NCBI RefSeq assembly: GCF_000372725.1 | Contig: NW_005199926.1 | Coordinates: forward strand, 608,778 to 672,777 | Length of the DNA: 64,000 bases | Direction of reading: 5' to 3' | From: Emiliania huxleyi CCMP1516 | Taxonomy: Eukaryota; Haptophyta; Isochrysidales; Noelaerhabdaceae | In this document: positions 20,286-28,557 of the stretch, one piece after another | How the letters are laid out: each line of letters begins with the position of its first letter | How positions within the stretch are numbered: position 1 is the stretch's first letter | The notes under the pieces: model-generated | What the model was told of the DNA's origin: nothing | The model's database searches: none | Seen by the model: the letters and a program-made list of their open reading frames with translations, nothing else | Made by a program: the position numbers and the translations under genes

Positions 20286-22801
20286 TCAGCCCATCATCAT
20301 GCCGCGCGCCATGCCCTCGGCCACAATCTTCAGCGCGGTCATGCGGTGTTGCTCATTCACGTCGTTGAGCCACGGCAGCTGGAACCCGCTTGCCAACGCG
20401 CTGTATAGAAAGGACGGGATGACAACAATCATTTCGATCAGGTAGCGCGGGTATTGGCGGCCGTGGTGGCGTCGACTTGGACGGGTGCGCAGGAGCGGGA
20501 AGCGGTGCAGTGCGGCCATCGAGGCGGCGATGCCGCCAGACAAGAGGATCCGCTGCCTCCTGTCACGAGCCGCTTGGTCGTTGGTGTGTATTGGGCCGGC
20601 GTCGGCGGCGATGATCGCCGTGAGCAAGCGCATGCCCTCCTCCTGCGTGTCCTCCGCCGCGGCCTCGGCGCGCATCAGCTCGACGGCCGCCTCGACGACG
20701 CCCGCTTCGAGGCCGAGCATCTTGCGGGCGAGGCCGGCCGGGGAGCTGCCGTAGAGAATGTTTGAGACGCCTCCGATCAGCCCAGCGCCCGTGCCCGTCA
20801 ACTCGCTACCGGCCTTCGTCTCGGCCGTGGCGCCGTCTCTCGACGCGGTGAGGCGCATCACGCGGACGATCGCCGCGAGTGCGCCCGCGCCGACCACGTA
20901 GTCCTCCGTTCCCTCCACGAGTGCAATCAGGCCTAGGCCCTCCGCGCCAAGCATCTGCAAGAGGGGGCGGGGGCGGCGGGAGGGGGGGTATGCAGTAAGG
21001 GGGGAAGGGTAGCGCGTGGGAGGAGGGGAACGGGGTCACCTGCAGGTCGTACACGCCCGGGAAGGCGTGCATCGCGCCTACGACACACTCGGCCAGCCGG
21101 CCCGCACGCATCTGCGCGAGCAGCGCCCGCGACGCCTCCTCGGCCAGGCCGCTGAAGGACGGCATCTTCTGCCGGATGGCGTCGATGCCGATCTGCGCGC
21201 GGTAGTCGTCGCCCGCCGCCGTCGCCCTGGCAACCTTGCCGGCCATCTCCGCGAGGCTGTCCCTCTCGAGCATCTTTGCCACCTCGTCGGTGTGGTTGGT
21301 GTACTCGAGGTCTGAGGCCTCCGCCATCACCACCACCGCCTTTGGGTCCACCTTCAGGTTTGCCGCTTTGAGGCTCACCACCTTGCGCCCGACGTGGCCC
21401 GGCCCGCTCTTTGGCGCGCCCACGATGAGGTGCGCGTGACCGTCGAGCAGAGAGACCTCGTACCGCCTCTTCTCCGGGATCCAGCTGAGCACGGCGCCGC
21501 GCTTGCCGTTCATCTCCTTTCCTGCTTCGGAGGTGAGGCCGTGGATGAACACGATAGACCCCTCGAGCGGCTCGGCCGGCTGCGCAGGGGGCGAGGACAA
21601 GCGACAAGGTCCGGGTTGGCGGCGCGGTCGATTGGCGCGGGTCAGTGGGGGCGGGCGGGGGGCGGCTATAGGGCGAGTGCGGGCGGCGCCAGACACCTCG
21701 GCGCTCGCGTCGTCGGTCGCCGCCGCCGGGGACGGGGGCGGGTGGGGGCGGGCGGGGGGCGGCTATAGGGCGAGTGCGGGCGGCGCCAGACACCTCGGCG
21801 CTCGCGTCGTCGGTCGCCGCCGCCGGGGACGGGGGCGGGTCGGCAAAGGGGCCGCACGATGCGAGGTGGCGCAGCGCGGGCGCAGCGTACTGGAACGCCT
21901 CGTACTGCGCGGGCGTGGGCGGGGGGAACACCTCGCAGTCGACGAGGCACAGCGCGGCCTTTTGAGCGAAGGACTCGTACTCGGCGCGCGTCGGCGGCCG
22001 GCTGGCGGCCTCCTCCTCCGTCAGGACGCCGAGCGTCTGCATCATCGAGAGCGGCTTGACGGCGAACGCCGTCGGCTCGTTCCGCTCGTCCGAGTACGAG
22101 CGCACAACCACGGCGTGCTTGCCCAGAAGGACGAGCCCGTTCATGCCCGGCTGCGGCACGGGGCCAGTCGGAAGGGCGGTGCCGAGGCTCAGCAGCACGC
22201 GAGGCAGGCCGCCGCCGTCACCGCCGTCGGTGAGGCTGTTGGGCGCGAACTCGTACTCGTCCTCCGCCTGCAAGCGCGCCATCTGGTGCCGGAGCGCGGG
22301 CCGCATGAAGGCAGCCAGCACTCGGCCGTCCTCGTTGCTTCCGGGCTCGTCCGCGTCGACAGGGTACGGGTGCATCCCGCTGGGAAGATCATGGCACAGC
22401 ACGTGAAGGCGGCCAGACGTAATCATGTCGATGCCGCTCATGAGGACGTGGACCTTCCCCCTCTCCTGGCCCACCTTTGGCGACACGATCGCGGCGACGA
22501 CCATGTCACGGTCGTGGAGATAGACGATGCCGCCGAGGTGGTCGCGCGGCTTTGGGCCAAACGGCGGTGTGACATGGATTCGAGCCTTGACGGTGCCGTC
22601 CGCGCAGGGCACGAGCGTGAGCCCAATCGAGCCCGTCTCGCTGCCCTCGTGCGTGAGCCCAATCGAGCCCGTCTCGCTGGCCTCGTGCGTGAGCCCAATC
22701 GAGCCCGTCTCGCTGGCCTCGTGCGTGTCGATGAAGCGGGATCGCTTCCGCACCTTGAGGGCCGTGCGGACGGTTGCGGACGGGACGGGCACGGATAGCA
22801 T
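20286..22801 (-). CDS. Armadillo-like helical-repeat protein with an LNGxxG-type beta domain
   Basis: Three exons in phase: 22801-21794, 21579-21040, 20954-20286 (about 738 residues). The N-terminal region has three tandem 12-residue copies of THEASETGSIGL (one with G for A), then a beta-rich region. Exon 2 opens with a compact domain (EGSIVFIHGLTSEAGKEMNG, KRGAVLSWIPEKRRYEVSLL, VVSLKAANLK) of the type often found in algal proteins with MYND fingers or ankyrin repeats. The C-terminal about 330 residues are Ala/Leu/Met-rich helices resembling armadillo repeats (ALAAIVRVMRLT, GVVEAAVELMRAEAAAEDTQ, LLTAIIAADAG), usually protein-binding. A 97-bp tandem duplication covers the end of exon 1 and its GT donor, so two identical donors exist. 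Function unknown. Confidence 0.7.
21641..21843. repeat. 97-bp tandem duplication across an exon-intron border
   Basis: The block containing GGCTATAGGGCGAGTGCGGG occurs twice, with starts at 21664 and 21761, and differs only at the edges. The duplicated unit includes the last codons of the armadillo-like gene's exon 1 and the splice donor. Confidence 0.9.
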
Positions 22802-22951
22802 CTCGCGCCGCTTTGCCGCGACCTATTCGCTCAATCATGTGTTATTAGACCCACTATAATGATGCACATAAATAAGCCACACCAAGATCGTGCAGGGCAG
22901 GGACACATGTCCCTAAATCCCATCTCGTCTCAGAGCATGATAGTTTCATTA

Positions 22952-23245
22952 TTAGTGCATGGTCGATTGCACGACGCCGGGGCGGGTGCGGCTAACCTGG
23001 CTGGGCGTCGCGCCTCCGGGTCCCGCCTCGAAGCGGACGAAGACGAAACCACCCGACACCAGGCGCTCGGACGGCAGCGCTTCCTCGGGGTCGGCCAGCA
23101 TCCGTCCGCTCGAGATGAGCGTTAGCGCCCCGCCTTCGGCTGGCAGTCCGAACTCGGCACGGATGGCAACACGCAGCGCACCAACGGTTGGAGGAAGCGG
23201 CAGGGTTGCCGCCCGCTGGCCGTACTTGACAGTGAGAGAGGGCAT
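22952..23245 (-). CDS. Small ubiquitin-like-domain protein
   Basis: 97 residues from the ATG at 23245 (the frame is open slightly further but without ATG). SLTVKYGQRAATLPLPPTVG, LRVAIRAEFGLPAEGGALTL and GRMLADPEEAL follow the beta-beta-alpha-beta order of the ubiquitin fold with the typical Gly-containing turn. There is no C-terminal GG, so it is unlikely to be conjugated and more likely a UBL adaptor or the first exon of a larger protein. Its ATG is about 440 bp from the divergent armadillo-like gene's start. Confidence 0.6.
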   Translation of the reverse strand: MPSLTVKYGQRAATLPLPPTVGALRVAIRAEFGLPAEGGALTLISSGRMLADPEEALPSERLVSGGFVFVRFEAGPGGATPSQVSRTRPGVVQSTMH

Positions 23246-24442
23246 CGTTGCGAGACCGTCGAGGCTCAAATTAGAAGGCTGGATTGAGTGCAGCCTCGCT
23301 CAATCCTAGAGTCGAAGGATTGTGAGCTGCTTCTTTCATGTTTATTTTTCATGTTTTGTTGTAAGATGCTTATTTCCCTTCTCGACTGTCTGAGCTTGTG
23401 CGTCTTGGGTCCGTGGTTGTGTTTTTGTGTGAGCAGCACTCCTCGCAATCGTAGCATCTCTGTGCGATTGTGAGCACTTACGCTCGCAATCCTACATTTC
23501 TTGGACTAAGAGCAAATGGGGTTGTGTGACAGCCGCCGGCTGGCTGAGCGTCTTCTCCGTCTGCCTCGTAGAAACGTGTGAGCGAGTCGCGGCACTCCTC
23601 GCAACAAACAACCAAAAACGCGGCCTCGCTGGGCCAGAACATCGGCCCGCGATTGCTCCGCAGCAGCCTCGCTGGGCCAGAACATCGGCCCGCGAGGTGG
23701 GTGCTAGTCTGGGACCATACGTGGCAGTTCCCTTGCTCCAAGCGCTTGCGCTTCGGCGGTAGTGATCTAATCACCCGAATACCACGTTCGGATCGCTCCT
23801 CATCGCAAACCCTGTCAGTCAGCAGTTCACCTATACGGGTAGGTATGTTCGTAAGAGCTACATACACACACTGAAAAACTCTCTCTCTCCTCGCGGTCCA
23901 TCGTACATGTCACATGTACATGTGCGTGTAAGTGGACAAGCTTTTGCAAGAAGCATAAGAAGCAGAATTAGCGAGGACAACTATCTCACAGCCCTAAACG
24001 GAATGGGGCGCCCAACACGTGCCCGGATTACTGTGCCTTCCCCGGGCACAGCCTTTCGGTTCGTGAAGGGTCGGTGCGTGTCGTGACCCCCTGGAACAAC
24101 CGTGCGCTCCCGCACCATCTCCGTTGCTTGGTTTTCTAACCTTGCCACCTGGCGGGAGGCGGCCAGGGCTCATAGACTCGGTCGAGAGACCCCAGATTGG
24201 CATCCATGCCTCTCTGGACAGGGTGGCCCGCCACAAGGACCCCAGGAATTGCGACTCGCCGCTTTCCTCCCGCTGTGATTCTGTGTGAGTTCTGTGTCTT
24301 GATTTGCCAACAATATACCTGAAACAGCAGACAGACTCTAGCAAGTAGAAGAAAACCGAAGTGCATCGGCGGGCGCTTCGTCTCGCCGCGCGGACCTTTG
24401 CGGGGCCTCACTTCTGGCTCGCCGCCGAACGAGTGCCAGGAG
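23246..24442. other. Intergenic, no gene recognised
   Basis: Contains a tandem pair of CTGGGCCAGAACATCGGCCC units (about 23629-23695), AT-richer segments and simple sequence. Open frames lack recognisable domains. Confidence 0.6.
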
Positions 24443-25858
24443 ATGGTCGATGAGCTACTGCGGCGCAGACATGAGACCGAAGTCAGCAGAGCTCCACGTG
24501 ATGCTAGCCCGGCTGCTAGCCCTGCCGCAGTCACCGACCTCGTGACCGTTGCTAGCCAGGCCGCAGTTGCCACCCGCAAAGGTGCCTCGACTGGGACAGC
24601 CAATGCTTTGCCGCATCGAAAGCAACGCGGCACGCGCTTCACACAGATGATGCAGGAGGTGGAGATTGGCTCTGTGGACCCATCAACGCCATCTTCGAAA
24701 TGGCCCGCTCTGCCAGCACCGACAGCACCACTATCACCGCCGCCACCCCCAGCGAACGCCAGCGCGGGTGCGGGCGAGTCGCATGGGCAGGGCTCTGACC
24801 GCGGCTGGCGCCAATGCAAAAGCCACTGCCAAAAGCTAGCCGCCGCCCTTTCTGCCATCACCGCCGTCTTCGTCTCCGGGATCATCGCGGGGCACCTGCT
24901 TTTCGACGGAGTATCCCCGCCTGCCCCGCATCATTTGTCTAGTCCATCCCCCCAATCTCCACCGCCTCTTTCGTCTCCCATGCCGCCAGCGTCACTGCCG
25001 CTGTCGCTGCCCCCTCACTTGCCGCCGTCGCCGATTCCTCAGTTGCCGCCCACACAACCACCGTGGCCATCGCCGCCGCCGCCGCCGACGGCACCTTCGG
25101 CCTCTGAGGTGGTGGCGGAGATCAACGCATTATGGCTGAGCAGGTCTCCAGCTCGCCCCCGTGGCGTAGTGGCCTACGTGCTGGATAATGGAGGCGACCC
25201 TCATACCCAAGAGGAACTGAACAAGTACAAGGATGTGAGTGGGACTCAGCTGTGGGCGCGAGTGGGGCAGCCTGTCAGGGGCGTGGTAGCCGTCTCTGCC
25301 ACGGACCGCATATCCGTGAGCATAATCAACTACCTGCATCGAGCGACGTACAGACCCGGTGTGATCTTCAGAAGCGGGGCCCTGGGTCCGGCCTTGCGCC
25401 GGATCGGTGAGCAGATGATCGAGTACACGTACATGCCGATGCTCGTCCTCCGCCGATCCGCTGCGGCGGAGCGGATGAACTGCTGCTACCCGCGCGACGG
25501 CGGGAGCAACCGGGTCAATTGTCCTCTGGGGGGTGACGCGCACTGCACTCCTGGTTGCTTTCCCTATGCTCTGCGGCACGTCCCGCTCGAGACCTGCCTG
25601 CAACGCACGGGTCCGGGGTACAACGAGCTTGTTCTCGACGTGTGGCGGGATGGAGGGTGGGGAGCAGGAGCGGCGCTTGCGCACTTTGTCCAGGCGATCG
25701 CGATTGATTCGCGGGCAAGCCGCGTCACTTTGGCGCTCGCTCGCGCCGTGCAGGACGCCGCTAGCGTCGCCGACGGGCTCCCCCTGCCTCTCCTGGAGTA
25801 CAATCCCGGCAACGCGGCGGCGCCTTTCCGGGTTCTGCGCGCGCTGCCGGCGGGATGA
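24443..25858 (+). CDS. Type II membrane protein with Pro-rich stalk, lumenal domain of unknown function
   Basis: 471 residues from the first ATG (24443). A cytoplasmic N-terminus of about 130 residues is followed by one transmembrane helix (LAAALSAITAVFVSGIIAGH), a Pro/Ser-rich stalk of about 80 residues (runs of PPSPxPP), and a C-terminal domain of about 250 residues (GVVAYVLDNGGD, GVVAVSATDRISVSIINYLH, VIFRSGALGPALRR, a Cys-rich NCCYPRDGGSNRVNCPLGG and CTPGCFPYAL, then CLQRTGPGYNELVLDVWRDG). The topology is that of Golgi-resident enzymes. The domain itself I do not recognise; the conserved-looking Cys pairs suggest disulfides in the lumen. Single exon. Confidence 0.7.
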   Translation: MVDELLRRRHETEVSRAPRDASPAASPAAVTDLVTVASQAAVATRKGASTGTANALPHRKQRGTRFTQMMQEVEIGSVDPSTPSSKWPALPAPTAPLSPPPPPANASAGAGESHGQGSDRGWRQCKSHCQKLAAALSAITAVFVSGIIAGHLLFDGVSPPAPHHLSSPSPQSPPPLSSPMPPASLPLSLPPHLPPSPIPQLPPTQPPWPSPPPPPTAPSASEVVAEINALWLSRSPARPRGVVAYVLDNGGDPHTQEELNKYKDVSGTQLWARVGQPVRGVVAVSATDRISVSIINYLHRATYRPGVIFRSGALGPALRRIGEQMIEYTYMPMLVLRRSAAAERMNCCYPRDGGSNRVNCPLGGDAHCTPGCFPYALRHVPLETCLQRTGPGYNELVLDVWRDGGWGAGAALAHFVQAIAIDSRASRVTLALARAVQDAASVADGLPLPLLEYNPGNAAAPFRVLRALPAG

Positions 25859-26278
25859 GGCTGGCTTGTTATGTCGGACCTTCCCGTTCGCTTAGACCAC
25901 CACACAGCCTTCGGCTCGCCAGGGGTTCGCCCAAACACCAGTCGCCACTCCGCAGCAGCTCATCTCGCGCGCCGCGCGCCGGCGTCGCCGCGACCGCAGA
26001 ACATAAAATATCGCAAACTCCTTCATGACCCGTCTAAACCTCCCTGTCCCCTGCGGCGCGCGGGCCTTCTAGGCCCGCGACGCCGCAAGTAGATAGTAGT
26101 CTTCCCTCCCCATCTCCAGGGCCTCCAGGGCGCTGGGCGGCGGGCGTCTACCTGTTGCTCGGAGACCTCATCTGGGCGGCTCCGACCTCGACGACAAAGG
26201 GGGGCCTCAGGGCGGAGGGCGCACGCTCTCGAGACGGCCTCGGAAGGTGTGAAGAGTCGGTGTTGGGAAGGCAGGTTG
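25859..26278. other. Intergenic region upstream of the inositol kinase gene
   Basis: About 420 bp with no recognised gene. It contains a CGCGCGCGCC-rich segment and a GGGCCTTCTAGGCCCGCG inverted repeat near 26060-26080. Confidence 0.5.
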
Positions 26279-27460
26279 ATGGACGACAGCAAGAGGGAGT
26301 CGCTGCCTGCGGGGATGGCGGCAGGAACCTTGAGAGAATCGGAGGAGGCGCCTCCGTGCGAGACCCCTCGACGCCTCGCCACGCTGATACGCGCCGCAAT
26401 CCTTGTCTCTGCAATGTACCGTGGGCGGCGTGGCCGCGAGAAGCACGGTGTGGTGGACTACGACCCGTACGACGGGTTCTCCACCTCGAAGATGCGACCG
26501 CCGCCGCGCTTCAGCCGCAGAACGAGCTCGACAGAGGACGCAGCAGAGGCGCCGCTCGTGCAGGTCGCCGGCCACGGTATGCTCGAGCGCGAGCGGCCGG
26601 GCGTGGTGCGAAAGCTGGCGGTCGCCCGCGAGCTTGCGGCCTACCGCACGGCCCCGCCGGATCTCGCGGATCACCTCCCCTCATTTCACGGCGCGGACGA
26701 GGTCGGTGACGCGTCGGACGGCGGCGGCGGCGGCCGGTGCGGGGGCGGCGGCCTGGGGTCGGCGAGCAAGAGCGGGCTGGAGATGGCGAGCATCTTCATC
26801 GAGGACCTTACCGCGGGGCTGCGCCGGCCGTGCGTGATGGACGTCAAGATGGGCACGCGCACGTTTCTGGAGGAGGAGGCGGCGGCGACAAAGCTGCGGG
26901 TCGACCTGGCCACGAAGCTGCACGAGATCGACCCGGCGCTGCTGCTGCCCGGGGAGAGAGAGCGAGGCATCACCAAGGGGCGGTACCTGCAGCAGCGCGA
27001 CTCCCAGTCCTCCTCCGCCACCCTCGGGCTGCGCATCGAGGGCATCTCCCGGCCAGACGGCGCAACCTTTGAGAGCCGCGGCGGCTTCAAGCGGCTGCGC
27101 TCCGAGGAGGACATCTCGCGCGCGCTCGCCTTCTTCGTGGGCGGCAACGCGGCCGCGCACGACGCCTTTGCGGCGGCGCTCGCGCGGCTCCACGCGAGCC
27201 TCCGCGCCTCGAGCTGGTTTGCGGCGCGAGAGGTCGTCTCGTCGTCGCTGCTGTTTGTCTACGACGAGGCGGACCGCACGGGCGGCTCGGCGCGGGTGCG
27301 GATGATCGACTTTGCAAAAACCCAGCATTTGCCCGATGGCCCGACTCTGACGCACGACGCGCGGTGGGAGGCGGGCAACCACGAGGACGGCTACCTCGTC
27401 GGGCTCGGCACGCTGCGCACGCTGTGGGAAGCACTGCCCGTTGGTGGGTTTAGCGGTTAG
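26279..27460 (+). CDS. Inositol polyphosphate kinase (IPMK / IP6K / IP3K family)
   Basis: 393 residues from the ATG at 26279. The diagnostic inositol-binding motif PCVMDVKMGTRTF (PxxxDxKxG) lies at about 184-196, followed by LGLRIEGISRPDG. Next come the SSLL-containing strand (SSSLLFVYDE) and the metal-binding IDF block (RMIDFAKTQHLPDGPTLTHD), ending with the family-typical DGYLVGLGTL. These are ATP-dependent kinases that phosphorylate inositol phosphates, making IP4/IP5 or pyrophosphates. A Gly-rich insert (about 145-162) precedes the catalytic motif. N-terminal HGMLE and GVVRKL stand where family members have the first lobe. The spacing before PCVMDVK is short relative to yeast IP6Ks. IPMK or IP6K cannot be separated on this evidence. 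Single exon. Confidence 0.9.
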   Translation: MDDSKRESLPAGMAAGTLRESEEAPPCETPRRLATLIRAAILVSAMYRGRRGREKHGVVDYDPYDGFSTSKMRPPPRFSRRTSSTEDAAEAPLVQVAGHGMLERERPGVVRKLAVARELAAYRTAPPDLADHLPSFHGADEVGDASDGGGGGRCGGGGLGSASKSGLEMASIFIEDLTAGLRRPCVMDVKMGTRTFLEEEAAATKLRVDLATKLHEIDPALLLPGERERGITKGRYLQQRDSQSSSATLGLRIEGISRPDGATFESRGGFKRLRSEEDISRALAFFVGGNAAAHDAFAAALARLHASLRASSWFAAREVVSSSLLFVYDEADRTGGSARVRMIDFAKTQHLPDGPTLTHDARWEAGNHEDGYLVGLGTLRTLWEALPVGGFSG

Positions 27461-27604
27461 CACAAATAAATCAATAAAACGGAGATACGAGATGGGTAAA
27501 AAGGGGCAAGTCCCTGTATGCGCCCCTATCTACACGGAGCCCGAACCCAGCACAGCCAGATTTGCTGGGTCTCTCTGTCTCTGCGCGCCAGGCTGTACAC
27601 TGCC

Positions 27605-28147
27605 ATGGCCCGCCATCTGAATCTGCTGCAGCTGGCGCTTTGCGTGCACTCAGTTCAGGCGTCAATGGCCGCGCCCCAGCTGAGCAGAAGAGCGGTCGCC
27701 GCGTCCGCCGCGTCCGCCATCGCTGTGGCGGCAGCGTCACCGACATCAGCAGCGTCGCCCGTGCTCGCCGGCGTTACGCCTGCAAAGGCGTTGACCATCG
27801 GCGAGTACGTCCGCGACCTGAAGAGTGCGCGTACTGCGGTGCAGGCGCTGGCGCCGCTGCTGGATGGCGGCGTCGACAACTACGAGCGAGTGCGTGTCGA
27901 CCTGCGGAAGCCGCCTGCCAACGGCATCCGTAAGGCTAGCACCAAGATACTCGCGCAGCTGGAAGGGACCAATCTCTACTCGGAGAAGAGCGCACAGTAC
28001 GAGGAGATCAAGACCTCCCTGGCCGCTCTCGACGACGGCTGCCGGCTGCAAGCCAAGACGCCGCCTCCGCAGCTGGTCGCCGAGGCCGAGAAGCTGGCCA
28101 CGCTGCTCGACGCGTTTGCGCAGGGCTGTGGCGCGACGGAAGAGTGA
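27605..28147 (+). CDS. Probable thylakoid lumen four-helix protein (PsbQ-like)
   Basis: 180 residues from the ATG at 27605. The leader is bipartite: a hydrophobic signal-like stretch (LLQLALCVHSVQA) then SRRAVAASAASAIAVAAASP ending before AKA, i.e. twin Arg, hydrophobic core and an AxA site, as in Tat-type thylakoid transfer domains behind an ER signal in complex plastids. The mature part (LTIGEYVRDLKSARTAVQAL, KASTKILAQLEG, SLAALDDGCRLQAKTPPPQL) is all helical, about 115 residues, similar in size and style to PsbQ-type extrinsic photosystem II subunits. Sequence identity to PsbQ cannot be judged by eye; the lumen location is better supported than the family. Single exon. Confidence 0.6.
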   Translation: MARHLNLLQLALCVHSVQASMAAPQLSRRAVAASAASAIAVAAASPTSAASPVLAGVTPAKALTIGEYVRDLKSARTAVQALAPLLDGGVDNYERVRVDLRKPPANGIRKASTKILAQLEGTNLYSEKSAQYEEIKTSLAALDDGCRLQAKTPPPQLVAEAEKLATLLDAFAQGCGATEE

Positions 28148-28557
28148 AAGCGGAGCTTATGCGCTCTGAGAGAGAGAGATTTTTGAAGTCCAACAAGAAA
28201 TCATGACGCGTTGCGCTCTGAGGATACGCTACGAGTCTCTTGAGAGGGAGCCACCGGCCAGATTCAGGTCCAGCTTGTGCGGTCCTCGCCTGCAGCTCGC
28301 GACAGTTCCCAGAAAGAAAGAAAACACACAACCCAAGGGAGGGATGGGAGAACGGCACGCCGCCACCACACAGGGATTTTAAGGAGAGGAGGGTGTGATG
28401 CGCTAGCCGTCGCCCACCCTGGGGGGTCTGCCTCCTCGTATCTCTTTTCGCAGTCTCTCGCCGCTTCTCGCTGCAACCTTCATGCCACCTCGCGGCTGTC
28501 CCACTCTCGTTCCCGTCTTCCCGAGGACTCGCGACACACTTCTTTTTTCTCGATCTA
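28148..28557. other. Intergenic, contains a CCACCACACAGGGATTTT repeat copy
   Basis: The block ACAACCCAAGGGAGGGATGG through CAGGGATTTTAAGGAG at about 28326-28392 recurs at 9246, 39425 and twice inverted at 54826-54985. No gene seen. Confidence 0.7.
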
